Program-made: the position numbers and the translations under genes
The notes under the pieces: generated by a model
What the model saw: only the letters and a program-made list of their open reading frames with translations
Databases searched by the model: none
Told to the model about the DNA's origin: nothing
Shown: one piece after another, positions 36,831-48,959 of the stretch
How the letters are laid out: each line of letters begins with the position of its first letter
How positions within the stretch are numbered: position 1 is the stretch's first letter
Assembly: GCA_013398955.1 (NCBI GenBank)
Contig: VWPU01005239.1
Location: 1-64,000 of the forward strand
Direction of reading: 5' to 3'
Length of the DNA: 64,000 nt
DNA from: Callaeas wilsoni
Taxonomy: Eukaryota > Chordata > Aves > Passeriformes > Callaeidae

Positions 36831-37005
36831 TCCTTGATCCTTCTCGTGTCCCCTGCTTCACATGACGGCCACAGAGGAACGCTGGAGAAGTGACTGGACT
36901 GTGGGCTTGGAGTCACCCTCAGTCCTGAATGCTCCACCAGCAACTACCACGACTGTTGTAAATCCGAGTCCAAAACATGGTGCCGAGTGCCAGCTAAAAA
37001 GCTAA
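36831..37005 (+). other. Candidate exon of a divergent transcript with a 47-codon ORF
   Basis: A good acceptor (TTTTTCCTCTTTTAAG, AG at 36829-36830) precedes an ATG (36862) opening MTATEERWRSDWTVGLESPS and closing after 47 codons at TAA 37003-37005. The ORF ends in a GCTAAAAA triplicate. I recognise no family. It may be part of a lncRNA or of 5' non-coding sequence of the divergent gene. Confidence 0.2.
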
Positions 37006-40000
37006 AAAGCTAAAAACTAATGCAGCCCTGCCCTTGTCCACTGCTCAGCCATCAGAGTCACTCAGTAGGCACCGTTAGGCACAGGCAGGGACTCCTTGTC
37101 ACTCGCCTTTTCCTAAGACTGAACATCAGTGTGACTGAGAGAGCACCTGGGGGACTGCTGAGGCTGTTGTTTCAGAAAAACTACCGTGTTGTGCTTTGTC
37201 AAGGACCATGCTGCTGGAGGTGGGGTGTCTCAGCACAGCAGTTCCTCAGTCTGCTACCTGTGATAACCAGCTATCAGACAGGCTGCTGGATTCTGGAAAT
37301 AAAGAGACACGTCAGTTATGTGCTTCTACAGAGCAAGGGCTGGGGTGTTTATGTCCCATAGTACTAATTTTCATGGACAACTATTTTCTTTTCAATTAAT
37401 GAAGTTTTGGACACATATTTTAGTATTTCTTGGCATTGCTAGAGTTAAATTATGAGTCTCATTTTTTTTGGTCTCCTTCATGCTACAAATATTAGTTGAG
37501 CCTGGAGCCAAAAACTCTGCAGCACTGTTAAATTCATAATGAAGTCCAAAGCACTGAAAGGTCTAAAATTCCTTTGACAAATAATGGTGTGAGAGAAACA
37601 GGATAGAAAAAAAATCTTACTACTATTACCCATTAAAATACATAAATAATTTGTGTAGGGTCTTAAACACACAACCAATACAGATGCCTTCCTCACAGTC
37701 TCAGATGGTGAGGGAGTCTGTAATAGTGACTGGGAGACTCAGGACATACATTCCAGTTCTGGCTGTGGCTGCTAGTTGCAGGCCACCTTCAGGACTAAGG
37801 TATTTATTAAATATTTAACATCAGGCGTAATACTGAAGCAAATTCTTACATTAAGAAAAAAAAACAAATGACAAAAGACATACACATAATACAGAACTAA
37901 TGGCAGTAGCAAATGAAATTAAGTATTCCCATATGTACAGAACCTATTAAAAAAAGGATGCTTTGATGCCGACATGTGTGTAGAACTTCTCCTCTTGTCA
38001 TCTGCCAGAACTATTCCTCAACATTAAAAGTATTTCAAATCATTTTCCTCTCGTTGGTTAATTTTTTATGGCATGGATTTAACACAGCATTTTTGTTTTA
38101 ATTTGGATTATTCAAACTACAGACTACTAGTATTCCTTGACATTGCTGAAATACTATCCACTCCTCCAACGAGGTAACATGAATCATGTGCAAAATAACA
38201 GATTTTGGGGGTTTTAAAGCATCTTATGATGCCAATAGTTTTGTCATATATGGTTTTTATCAACACCTATCAATTCTGCCATAAATTACTGCTTTATGCC
38301 CATTCATTTAATGTATTTATATTGCTGCTTTCTAACAGAATATTCACTCTAGCAGTCAAAATCTTGGACAATTTGCCTGCTAAAAAGCAGCAAAAGACAC
38401 ATACATGGATACAAGAGACCTTTCCCCCCATACATATGTATATGTCTGTTTGTGTCTGTAACAAAAAGTAATTCTTTTATTGCTGAGCAAAAATGCATAA
38501 TAGCTTGTACTGGATCTACTGGTAGAAAACACAGCTACTCTGACAGTCTGCAAAAGGAGGAGGCTAATTCCAGATCCAGAGCAGAGGACACCCAGCTGGA
38601 AGCTCTCCGCTGCTGAGGCACAGCACTGAGGCACATCCTGGAACAGCAGCTTCCCAAACCGTCAGGTGCAGATCCTTCAGGGTAAGACAGTGACATAATC
38701 ATCGCTGTCATCAACCTCTGTGAAGTGATCAATACAAACAAAAAAAGATGTCATTGCAAGGGGCTCTTCTAAAAGGCCATGGGAAGCAGCACAGCCTGTG
38801 GCAGCACAGGTATCAGTAACTCAGTTTGGTTTCTCAGTGTTCTCTCTGCCATTGCAGGGCCAACGTTTAGGCCCCCTGTCCTATGGTTCGGATTCTCCAG
38901 GAACACACCTGCAGGCAAAGCCTGCATTGCCTTTTCTGAGCCAGCAAGCACTGTTGTAAACAGTTGTATCCATATGAAACCCCCTCCTTCCTGAGGAGCA
39001 GTCCGATGTTGGAAATCACCCATTCTTGGTAAATCAGATCAATAGCCAAGATACCTGTGACTCCCATAACACATCCCTTCTGTAAATAAATACCCAAGAG
39101 AAAAGTTCTCATCCCAACTAAAGGAGGAGAGCCGGAAAATGCCCGTTCTCTCTTACAGTCAGACTGGTTACGGTTTTTGAGAAGCCAGGGAAAAAGCAGA
39201 AATTCAATGCTTGAAACTCAGTGCTCTGCTATGGAAACCTGCTGCTCTCCAAGCAGCTGCCCTCAGAAAAGCTGTTCCTAGGCTAGAAAACCAAAGCTCC
39301 AATATCTCCAACCACCAGGATTGTGACCCCAGTCCCTTGAGGTGTTCACTGGTCATGCTGGAGCACTCAGTCCAACGTGTGCAGCAAAGCCAGCTGCTGG
39401 TGGCCCATGAGGAATGGGACAGGGAAAGAGGGCGCTTGCTTTAGGGAGCACTGCCGTGCTTTGGGCGGTGCTTGTGTTTCAGAGAGAGCCATCGTGACAT
39501 TAACATAAGCCCCTGCTGTGGGCATGTAATAATGCAATCTGAGAGGGAAGTTTGGAATGCTGTATAAGTGACATTTGAATCAAAATTTAATAAAAACAAT
39601 TCCAAAGTAGTTTGATTTCCTAAAAAGCCTCCATTTTTATGGAAGACTACACATATTTTGACACTGAAATGAAAGGGTTTGTTTTCCTCTGAGTCCAGAT
39701 GAGGACACTGTGCATCTTCTAGAAGAATTCCTATTTTCAGGACCAAAAACAAACTATGTATTACACCTGATTCTTCCTAAAAACATATTCATGTTACTGC
39801 AGTATTTTCCATCTCCCAGGAACAGCAATGATAAGACACCATAAAAACATTTTTAGAGCAAACGTGGCGTATTTGCCTTGTGATACAGGTGACAAGGTAA
39901 TGTTGAAGACATGGGAAATGTGTCTCTGCGACTTCCCCTCATCAAGGTTGCTGGGGCTCTGGCACCAAAACTGCACCTTAGTGCTGGGAGAGCTTGGCCA

Positions 40001-40280
40001 GAGCGGTTGCACTGCTCTTATGTGTGAAACCCCAGCGACTGCAGCACAGAGGGGCTGCCTGTCAGAGACTGAAACAGTTCATGCCTCAAACATTGATGTA
40101 AAGTTTTGCTTATTATAACAAAAACCGTATAAAGAAGCTACAACCAAAGAAGCCTCCCTGAAGATGCCTGACTGGAATTTTGGACTGTAAGCCAAACTAC
40201 TGAGATTTGATAAAGGGAAAACCCATTCTTCAGTCACCTGAAACAAACAAATAAACAAGGAAAAGAATGTGAGCCAAACC
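37006..40280. other. Intergenic stretch between CIP2A and the SH2D1B-like gene
   Basis: No exon of DZIP3 or any other family recognised on either strand. Several 60-110 codon ORFs lack motifs, homologous exons or splice context. Confidence 0.5.
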
Positions 40281-40289
40281 CAGCAGTTG

Positions 40290-41012
40290 TGCTAAGAATC
40301 ATCTCTGCCTCACTGCAGAGTGGGAGAGGCCGTAGCCCACAGATCTATTTGCAGGGAGCAGGTTTGCACAGACTTCCCCCCCGAAACGAGATGGGGGGAG
40401 GAAGTTTTGGTGTGTAGTAACCTCTGCTCAGGGGCAGTGAACCCATCCTCCCTTAATGCAAACTGTCTGTGGAACCCCCAGCCCCGGGAAGGCTACATCT
40501 ATGGGACATTCACGTGAGAGGCTGTCATAATGCATCAAAGAGCCCCTGAAGTGCCTCCCCTCCTCCTCCCCCCGACTCATTCCTGAAGTCTTGCACTGCA
40601 GGACTGCACTTGGTGCAACAAACCTGGAGAGAGTCTGGTGTAGGAGATGTTTGTGATGCAAACTCCCCCTCGCCCCAGGGAGGTGTCTGTGTTTTCCTAC
40701 CTGGCCTGAACATGTATTAAACCATCGGATGCTATGCTTTCTGGGGCGACCTTCACCACCAAGAAGACCAGCTGGAGAGGATCAATGGAGCATCGTTGGA
40801 ATCCATGGAGTGATGATATTTTCTGTCACTCTTTCTGTCCCCCCACCTCTTTCTCCTATTTCTTTCTCTTCTTTTTACTCTCCTTTTTCTCTCTCTCTCT
40901 CTCATATTTACTGTCAAATAAAACCCATACCATTGACTTTGGCATATGGTCTTATTTGCACCTTAATTTGGGCAGAGGCATTTCTAATAATTTGAATAAC
41001 CAGATCATAACA
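40290..41012 (+). mobile_element. LTR-like element (ERV), plus orientation
   Basis: A GC-richer body is followed by a long pyrimidine tract with CT repeats (40889-40903), AATAAA at 40917-40922, and an AT-rich end at CATAACA near 41012. This order (U3-like, polypyrimidine, polyadenylation signal, R/U5, ...CA) is typical of avian ERV LTRs. The 5' boundary and target duplication are not resolved. Confidence 0.5.
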
Positions 41013-41376
41013 CTGCCCCACACCACCAAGCTGCTGTTGGGCATGAGATGCAAATCACGGGGCAGGGTGGAGACTCCAAAGTTTTGTTTCCTTTATGATA
41101 TCTGTACTTTATGAAAGGATTTCCCTTGCTCACGCGTGCCCTGGCTGGGGCTCTAGGCACACTCTGCCAGAGGTCATGGAACAGTTTCAGGGTTATTTTG
41201 CAGCCAATGGCCTGATGGATGCTGCAGCTGAGTGTTGTACAGCAGGAACATGAAGAATGGTGTGAGGGATGCCAGCAAGTTACCAACAGTATCTGTAGTC
41301 ATCCTTCTCAAAACAAGGACGTAAGGATGACATGGGGCTGCACAACACAGTTTAAAGCTTTATGAGAACCTCTGTC

Positions 41377-41382
41377 TTTATT
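41377..41382 (-). terminator. Candidate polyadenylation signal of the SH2D1B-like gene
   Basis: AATAAA on the minus strand about 206 nt beyond the predicted stop at 41588, in an unremarkable AT-rich context. This supports a compact 3' UTR if exon 4 is correct. Confidence 0.4.
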
Positions 41383-41587
41383 ATATCCATTTGCCTAATT
41401 CTGTCAGGTAGAAGCATCATATCCTTGTCCTGGGACTCGTGAGCATAAATTAGCAAAAGAAGAGCAATGAGAGGCTGAACTCTGGTTCCAAAGCTGTGAT
41501 CCTGAGCACAAGGGTATATGCTTGTTTTCAATTAGCCATGTTTTAATACAAATCACAAGCTGGCTTGCTTACCTGCCCATCTTAGAA

Positions 41588-41622
41588 CTAACTAAGGTTT
41601 TGATATAAAAGTATCTTAGAAC
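41588..41622 (-). CDS. SH2D1B: SH2D1B-like candidate exon 4 (C-terminal tail)
   Basis: A good acceptor (TTTACCTTCATTGTCCAG) opens a 35-nt exon in the required phase, encoding [11 protein letters not shown] and TAG. Total length becomes 135 residues, near EAT-2. The tail does not resemble human DYVDVLP but carries a tyrosine. An alternative terminal exon further left cannot be excluded. Confidence 0.5.
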
Positions 41623-44600
41623 CTGGACAATGAAGGTAAAGGACAGCCTCAACCCCCAGTGAAGTGCAAGGGCCTGATACCTTGGCAGAAACACATTGGG
41701 TAAAACTGGTTCTCAGCCTTCTCCAGCCTAGAAGCATCAACATGCATGAGCAAGAGAGCTGTAGGCAGCTTTTTTCATCATTGTCTATCTCTAGCGATTT
41801 TAATTTGTTCATTTGTAGTGGGTGAGGGTAAGTAACCTGTGAGCTAAGAATAACCATTTCAGTGAACATAAGAGAGAAGGGAGGATGTAAAACTTCTGTC
41901 CATGCGAGAAGACATTTGGCAAGTATTCACCACAAACCTGTCAATGCTGTCATCTTAAAAAACCCCACAAAGACACAGCTAAATTTCTCACCAGCATAAA
42001 CGCTGTCCACTCCTGACTTGACCCTCTGGCTTCTTTGCAAGGCCTTCGGTTTCTTCACTGGGTAGCGGAGGTTTGTTACCAATCCTTGATTTGGTTTTTC
42101 AAAAGTATATATTAAGTCCTTTAATGTTTTGAAGGTCCTCTCTGGAACACCTTCAGAAGTCTGTAAGGAAAGGATAACAAAATGTGTTTGCAAGTGCCCT
42201 TCACATGGAGTCCCCTAAATGGAAAGAATGATAGGTTGTTTCTTATTTACCAAAGAGCTGTTTTGTAAACAGATTTGGTGACAGAATATTGCACTGTCCT
42301 TAAAACGCTAGGGACACCTGTTTGGTGGCATGGTTATGGCACTAAAAGGAACCTCCCTCACCATCTTTTTTTTCTCAAAAAGAACATCAGTTTAAATTAT
42401 TGGTGTAGATGTGTGCTGCAGCAGTCCACTACAGCAGAGTGTCGAAGAGCGACAGCATTACAGACTGCTCTCTGAGCTGAGACTAAAAGTTTAGGGATAA
42501 CATATTTAGTTCTCACTTAAAATGTTGTCTTTAAATAAGTAGGTGACAAACAGAACCCAAACTTTTACAAAATATCAGCATCGGCAAGCAAAGGTCATGT
42601 CCAAACTGTTCTTGAAGTGTGGGTTCATAAAATAGGACTGAACTGCTCCTGCAGCTCGGCCCTGCAGGGATCTGTGCAGGGACTTTACAGTGCTGTGACT
42701 TCAGGGCAGTGACAGACAGTGAGCAGCCTACTAGTAGTCATTAAAAGAGAACGGGGCTTTGGTTTCGCTTAATCTGCTAGCTAACAAAGAAACATGTATT
42801 TATTTCTATTTATTTCCTTTGGTTTTTTGCAACCCTCATGTTCCATTCGGCCCTTGATGGAATGGGTGCCAATGCCTCTCTGTACTGGGTCTGGCTGGGA
42901 TGAGTTTACTTTCTTCATAGCAGCCTACATAGTGCTATGCTCTGAATTTGTGACTGAAACGGTGCTGATAATACAGCCATGTTTTGGCTGTTGCTGAACA
43001 GTGCTCGTGCAGCACAAAGGATGTCTCTTTCTTGCACTTGGTTCCCCTCGGGAGTCAGCTGGGGGTGTGCAAGATGCTGGCTATCCCATCTCGCCCCATC
43101 TGACACTGTAGTCAGCAATAAAAGCTCAGTGAAAGGGAGGACGTTTGTGGTTATGTGTGTGCTGAGGCCTCACTTTCCAGGAGGTGGCTAAACATCTCCC
43201 TCCCGATGGGAAGGAGTTGCTAAACTACTCCTTCTTTGCTTTGCTTTGCTTGTGTGCACAACTTTACTTTACCTATTTACCTCTTACACTCTATTTTATC
43301 AGGTCCAGGAGTTTCCTCACTTTTGCTCTTTTTGTTCTCTTCCCCCTGCCCTGTCCTGTTAGAGAGGAAGGGAGTGAGCAGCTATGGGGGTGCTTAGCTG
43401 TTTGGGGCCAACCTACTACACTGTAGAAAGCTCATGGCTTTCTCTTGGCCTTTAGAAAACCCAACCAACCTCTCCTCCACCATCAATACATTATTTCAGT
43501 CAATTATTTTAGTAAGCCAAAATAATCTGGATTTTTTTTTTTTTAAGAACTGAACTCTTCTTTCACATTATTGGCAAAACTTTGTAAGGAAAAATGGGTT
43601 TGAAAAAACTGAAAGTGTCAGAGTTATTACCTGCTGATAGGAATGACAGCATAACCCCAGCAGAGTGGCTAAGGTCCAAAACAGAATATTTTTTGTCAAC
43701 AAACCATTCTTCTTCATGGGAAATTGTACCTCTCATACTCAGGCAAAACCACTAATAAGCAATAAATTACCAGCACATGAGAGCTTGGAGTGCCCTTTAT
43801 GAAGTGATTTCCTCATTCCACTTAAATGCTGCTTAATATTGTCAGTCCTCTTGGCTGTCCTACTACAAGCACGGGAGTGAGCCAGCTTTTAGGTGTCCTT
43901 TCACATTGCCTGGGGATTTGATTGATGCATTAGTCTCTCTCACACTTGTTTTGCTTGAATAAGTAGCGTTATTTGGCATCATCATTTCAGGTGCCTCACA
44001 GTCACACAGGAGATTATAGATTCTTTAAATCAAGAAGGTCATTGCAATATCCCAGATCCCTATGAGATGCTGCGTGCATTAGCAGAGCGTTCAAGTAGAG
44101 AAACTAATTAGGAACAGAAGAAAGTAACAAAAGTAATAGATTTTTCATCAGTGCTAACAAAAAGAAATGGTCAAATTAGAAAGCAGCTGGTTAATAAATA
44201 ACAGAGCCACTTAGATTATAAGGAAATTCTACAAACACAACAGCTACTTTTGAGCTCATGTATAAATAGAATTGAGTAGAGATCAAACTTGGAAATATTT
44301 TCTATGGTATTGTGTTTATGGATTTTTTTAAAAACATTATGATCTATCAAATGGTCATAGACTAAAATGACCATAGATTAAAATGATCTTTGATCATAGA
44401 TGAATCTAAGATCTTTTAATCTATGATTTTTAAAAAATCTATGATCCTTAATACAGTCTTTAGAGATGTAATGAGAGTTACTTACCTGTATTCTAAAATA
44501 TCCTTGGTGTTCTCTGAAGATACGGTAGGTGTAGATGAGGTCCTCAAAGCTGTGAAAAATTTTGTGTACATAATACATCAGATTAACAAAGTGGACATAT

Positions 44601-46609
44601 CTGCAAACAGTATTAAAGACATGAGAAGCTGTGCAGTAAAATTGAATGATGCAGAGACAGAAAAGCAGAACAGAAGAGAGCCTAGAGATTACAAAATGAG
44701 TGAAGGTTTAATATCTTGAAATACAAGTTTACTCTAACCAGGGGTTTCAAAGAACTTAGGAAATAAACCTAACGCAGGCCTTTTATAAGCATAATTTGAT
44801 TCCACAGACATCACCTCTTCTCATCCCTCTCTTATCTTCCTCACCTCTCTAAACTTCATTTTGCGTTTCTGTCACGAGAAGGCTGTTGAATTCTTGGAGA
44901 TATGTTGGCAGAAAATGGCCTCCAGTCACCAGCACCTTCTAAGAATAATGTTCCTCCTTTGCATTTCCCAGGGTTTTAGTTATTGTTATTTTTGATAGTA
45001 TGCAGGTGTTTGAACACTGAGGCTACTGATGTCTTGGGATATATTTTGTCAATAGAAATAAAAGCTTTATCGGATACCATAGCAGCAGCAATTCAGGAGG
45101 TGAACTGGAGATCATGACTATGATCAAAAAAGGTAGCAGAGTTGCAAGAAAATATACATCACAAATAAGTGAGGAGGTTGGGGAGAGGAGGGAGCAGCAT
45201 GTGAAAACAAGTTTTTTTAACTGGTGTGCCTGTTCATCAGGAGGGCTTCAGCGCTACCTATGTGGCTATGTGCAGTGAATTGTCATGAGAAGGAGAATCT
45301 TGGGGCAAAAACCCGGCTCAGGGGACTTGCACAGAAAGGAAGGGCTACTCTGAAGATAAACTATTTTGTTCTGCAAAAAAAGTTACTGTGAACTGAGATC
45401 AAAATAAGGCTTCCAGTTATAACATTTATTTTAATTCAAAGATGGTATCACAGGGATGCATATTTTGGTTTTTGCCTTCTTGAGATACCTGTGGAAATCC
45501 ACATGTTCCGTGCTGAAGAGTACTTTTATAAATGAGTGCTCATTCTTTGCACAGAGACAGAGAAATGAGAAAAAGAAATACCAGGAACTGATTATTTTTG
45601 ATACTTGTTCTTTACTGATCAACTAAATTTTAAAATGTTACTGCCTGGATATTACTCAACTACTGTAAATTTTACTAAATGAACATGAAACTACCATTAA
45701 AATGGAAACTTCTGTTTCCTCATTAACTACTAAATACTTACCAAGAGCTAGTAATAGGGTACACATAAATAAAGTGTTTGGTCTGGAAGAAAAGCCAAGT
45801 GAGAGGGAGAATGATATGTTGAACAATAAGCAGAACAGTAGCAAAAACAGTAGGTCTGAAGTGAGGCACTGTCAGAGCTCTGGGATGATTTCGGATGAAA
45901 GAGACAGTGTGCTGTGGAGGAAGGTGTATCAGCAGAGCTGTGTACCATGCTCAGTTAGAGGAGACATGCATTTGAACTGGTCCCACCATTCTGACTCTCA
46001 GGTCCTCCACAGGAGTGCACTGCCCCCCATATCCCAATAAAAAAGGACAAAAAAGGTTGGTTGTTTGCTGTAGCAAGTGGATCGGTATCTCTGCCCACGG
46101 ATCAGTTAATTTGAGAAGGGTTTATCAGTTTGCACATCAACCATCTTAAATGTTTAAGAAGGTGTGAAGACACAATTCTAATTCAAAAGTTGCCTCTGAA
46201 CATCACTAAGAGTTTCAGTGTTGATTGCCCCCAGTCTGAGGGCAGTTTTCCTCTGCCTAGTGAACCACTGCCAGGCAGCGCAGTCTCTAAGGCAGTTAAT
46301 TCTCAGCCAGTACACTAACACCATCCCATGTGCTGTCTGAACACAAGCCTCGCTCTGACCCATGCAAGCCACCATCTGTGCACCGCTGCTGCCACCCTTG
46401 CAGTTTAAATATGGCATTTGTTCATGTCGGAGTTATAGTCAAATCCACTAAACACTTCAGTTTTTATCAGCTTTTAACACTAAAACCCACAGAGGCAAAC
46501 TGCAAGTCACATGATTTTTCATATGCCTGCACAGAACATTGTGGCAGGCAGATGTGACAGGCGAAAGCACGTCTGCAAGATACCACAAGGCAAATCTGCT
46601 TTGCCCTTA

Positions 46610-46641
<32 letters not shown>

Positions 46642-47973
46642 AAGGGAAAGCAACTGTGGTGGTGTGGCACAAAGCTTAACCCAGGTTCCAACTGACATTG
46701 TCATTCTTCCTCTGTGTCAGGTTCCCCATTTGTCCCTTCTGAGGGGATGAGAGGATACGCATGCGCATTCCCTGCCATCTCCCTGGCCTCCCCTCACCCC
46801 CTGCATTGTCTCATTCCACACCATACTGAAAGCAGGTTCCTGTAGCTCCCTTGCTGCGGGCTCTGTTTGTACCCCACTTGCTATTTCTCTGCTCCTTGTA
46901 TTGCCATTTTGCAGACCTCCTTTCTTCTACCCACCAACCCAGTAGCTCTCCATTTCTCTCTCCCCTTTTCTCCACTCTCCATTGATTTGTTTCATAAGAA
47001 ATGCATTTTTAATGATTGATAAAAACATCTTCTCGTATTTTTTAATTAATTAGATGTGTTAAAAAGTTTTCATGTCACATTCAAATGTATCTGCAGTGAG
47101 AGTGTAAAACCTCATAGGTTCAAACAAAGATCTAGATTCTAATTTTTAAACTTTGGATGCATTATGAACAAATCAATTATATATGAAAACTGTAAAAAGG
47201 GAAATAAAAGTGCCATTCCCTATAGAAAAAGAAAATAATAAAATTTTAATTGTCGTAATTAAAGCTAAGGACTAGAAGTAGCAGTTTTCTATGCCCATCT
47301 TGTCTGTGGATTTGTCATATGAATTCAAACAGAACTTCGTAATTTTCAGCCTCAGCCTGTGTTCTTATATCAGGTAAAACTCCTTTGAAACACAAGGCTG
47401 AGCTTTCATCAGACAGAAACTCTACAAAGAAGGAAGTGTTTTATAACACGCCATGAGACTTTTCAGTGTTTCAACAGTGCTAAAATGCTGTTTACTCATA
47501 ATTACAGAGGCAGTTACTTTGAGTAAGTTTCTTAACATATTTTGGCAGGCTGAGCTATTTTCTCTGGGCTCCTCTTATTGTCTGCAGAGAGAGACCAGCA
47601 TCAACAGATTATAGTTTATTTATCATCTGTTACATAAAATGGTTTTTTGGAAATGCCACCCTCTCACTGGTCACTATAAAGGAAACCTAGAGCAACCAGC
47701 ACTACTTGAATACATAGACACACTCCCTTGGAGTCTCTTAATATCAGGGAAGAACTATATAAGTTAGAGAACATGATTGTTGTCTTTGGATCCAACATAA
47801 AACTCATTTAAAAATCAGTATTAGGGTACTTACAAAACACAGAGACACAAGGCTCCTTCCACACTCTCACTCTCCCGTATTAAATAGCTGCCATTCTTTT
47901 TCGTCTTGCTCAGCAGCTCTTCACAGGTTCTTCTTGTTATCTTTCCATGAAAAAAAGGGAACAGGATTTCCAT
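41588..47973 (-). CDS. SH2D1B: SH2D1B-like (EAT-2) single-SH2 adaptor, four exons
   Basis: Exons 47834-47973, 44486-44549, 41992-42160 and probably 41588-41622 join in frame to about 135 residues; human EAT-2 has 132 and SAP 128. A short leader [15 protein letters not shown] opens the SH2 domain. [14 protein letters not shown] holds the phosphotyrosine-binding arginine (R33), [18 protein letters not shown] is almost the EAT-2 exon 2 sequence, and FEKPNQGLV matches EAT-2 FEKPNQGMV. Intron phases 2, 0, 1 are mutually consistent. Family members bind cytoplasmic tyrosine motifs of SLAM-family receptors in NK and T cells; function here is inferred. EAT-2 is favoured over SAP because of [13 protein letters not shown]. 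The start ATG at 47971-47973 gives a leader like SAP/EAT-2, although its -3 base is not a purine. The neighbour is CIP2A, not the usual human 1q23 neighbours. Confidence 0.85.
41992..42160 (-). CDS. SH2D1B: SH2D1B-like exon 3 (residues 69-124)
   Basis: Acceptor CTTTCCTTACAG. Encodes [38 protein letters not shown] and a basic linker ending SGVDSVYA. It closes the SH2 domain. Donor G|GTGAGA, phase 1. Confidence 0.92.
42881..43420 (+). mobile_element. ERVL-like solo LTR in intron 2 of the SH2D1B-like gene
   Basis: Begins TGTACTGGGTCTGGCTGGGA, contains TGTTTTGGCTGTTGCTGA and AATAAAAGCTC (AATAAA at 43117-43122), and ends ...CCTACTACA. These are landmarks of the abundant avian family starting TGTATTGGGTCTGGCTG. 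It is antisense to the host gene. No clear 5-bp target duplication and no internal retroviral sequence were seen. Confidence 0.85.
44330..44460. repeat. AT-rich block of ATCTATGAT / ATCATAGAT inverted motifs
   Basis: Many copies of TCATAGAT, ACCATAGATTAAAATGATC and the reverse form ATCTATGAT, in both orientations, placed just downstream of exon 2 in the sense direction. It resembles a decayed minisatellite or a CR1-terminus-like octamer array. Confidence 0.7.
44486..44549 (-). CDS. SH2D1B: SH2D1B-like exon 2 (residues 47-68)
   Basis: 64-nt exon, acceptor TTTTTCACAG, donor CAG|GTAAGT. It encodes [20 protein letters not shown], matching human EAT-2 [20 protein letters not shown]. Confidence 0.93.
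44550..47833 (-). other. Intron 1 of the SH2D1B-like gene
   Basis: Large intron with an A25 run and no recognised exon. ORFs up to 112 codons on either strand lack motifs. Confidence 0.6.
46609..46633 (+). repeat. A25 homopolymer
   Basis: Twenty-five consecutive A followed by GAAGACAAAAGG. It could be slippage or the poly(A) relic of a retroposed sequence; no flanking duplication was evident by eye. Confidence 0.9.
47834..47973 (-). CDS. SH2D1B: SH2D1B-like exon 1 (residues 1-46)
   Basis: ATG then [15 protein letters not shown], with [18 protein letters not shown] ending at a strong GTAAGTACC donor in phase 2. It corresponds to exon 1 of SAP/EAT-2, which also ends within the CLCV strand. 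Confidence 0.9.
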
Positions 47974-48959
47974 GGACAAAATTAAACAAGATATCTTGGC
48001 TTTCAAAGCAATTCTAGAGCAAGTCAGAAGCTTGGCATGAAAAGAAGACTTATTCCAAAGGCAGCTTCCTGCAGACACCTGAAGTTGGAGGTGCCAGGGA
48101 CACACAGAAGTTCATCTGTGTTGTTTACTGAACTGTCTCCGGTGAGGTGGGTTAGCTCTGCAGCTTGACAGCTCCTGAGCTCTGTGGAGGCAGGAAAGGG
48201 TTGGTCTACACTGGTCACAGTCCACTTCAAAAAGGAAGACACTTTCGTCATGTTATACCAGCAGACTTTTGGGTTATGTATCACACCTCTAAACTAAGGA
48301 ATCGCTAAGTTGACACTGAGGTATGGTTATATTTTTAAGTTAACTTTTATATTTAAAGTGGCTCAAAGCCCTACAAATAGGGTCCTATGCTTCAGGAATA
48401 AGCCAGGACATTACAGGGGAGGATAAAATGATCTAAAAGCACTCTTGTCTTTTTTCAGGTGATTTTGAGAAGAGAAAATGAGTGTTTGTGATGTTTTAAT
48501 CAGCCTCAGTCATGAAGTCATGGAAAATACCAGAAAATACTTGGCAATTCTCTGTTCATGCAGAGGTTTAGACAAATTTCATCAAAATAAGCTGTAGAAT
48601 GACATAAGGTGTTTAATAGAGGAACAGTGTGAGATGCAGGGACTGCTGTCATCTTGATCACAAAGAAAAACAACCTGTGGAAAAAAAAAACCAAGGTAAA
48701 TACTGATGGAACACTGTAAGCAAGGACAGCCATGCTGTAAATGCAGCTGTTACATCATGTTTTTTCTCTGAAAACTTTGTACACACAAAAATCTTGTGTT
48801 AACATTTGTGCGTTTAACTGCAAGTTGATCATGCATGACACTAAGACCGCTTCCAGATGGCATCTTAGTTAGTTCAGGAATAAAGTACCTCTAAAAAGGT
48901 ACCGTTTTGTCTCAAAGAAATTTAGAGACTTAGAGAAGAAAGATACCCCTAAGAGAGCG

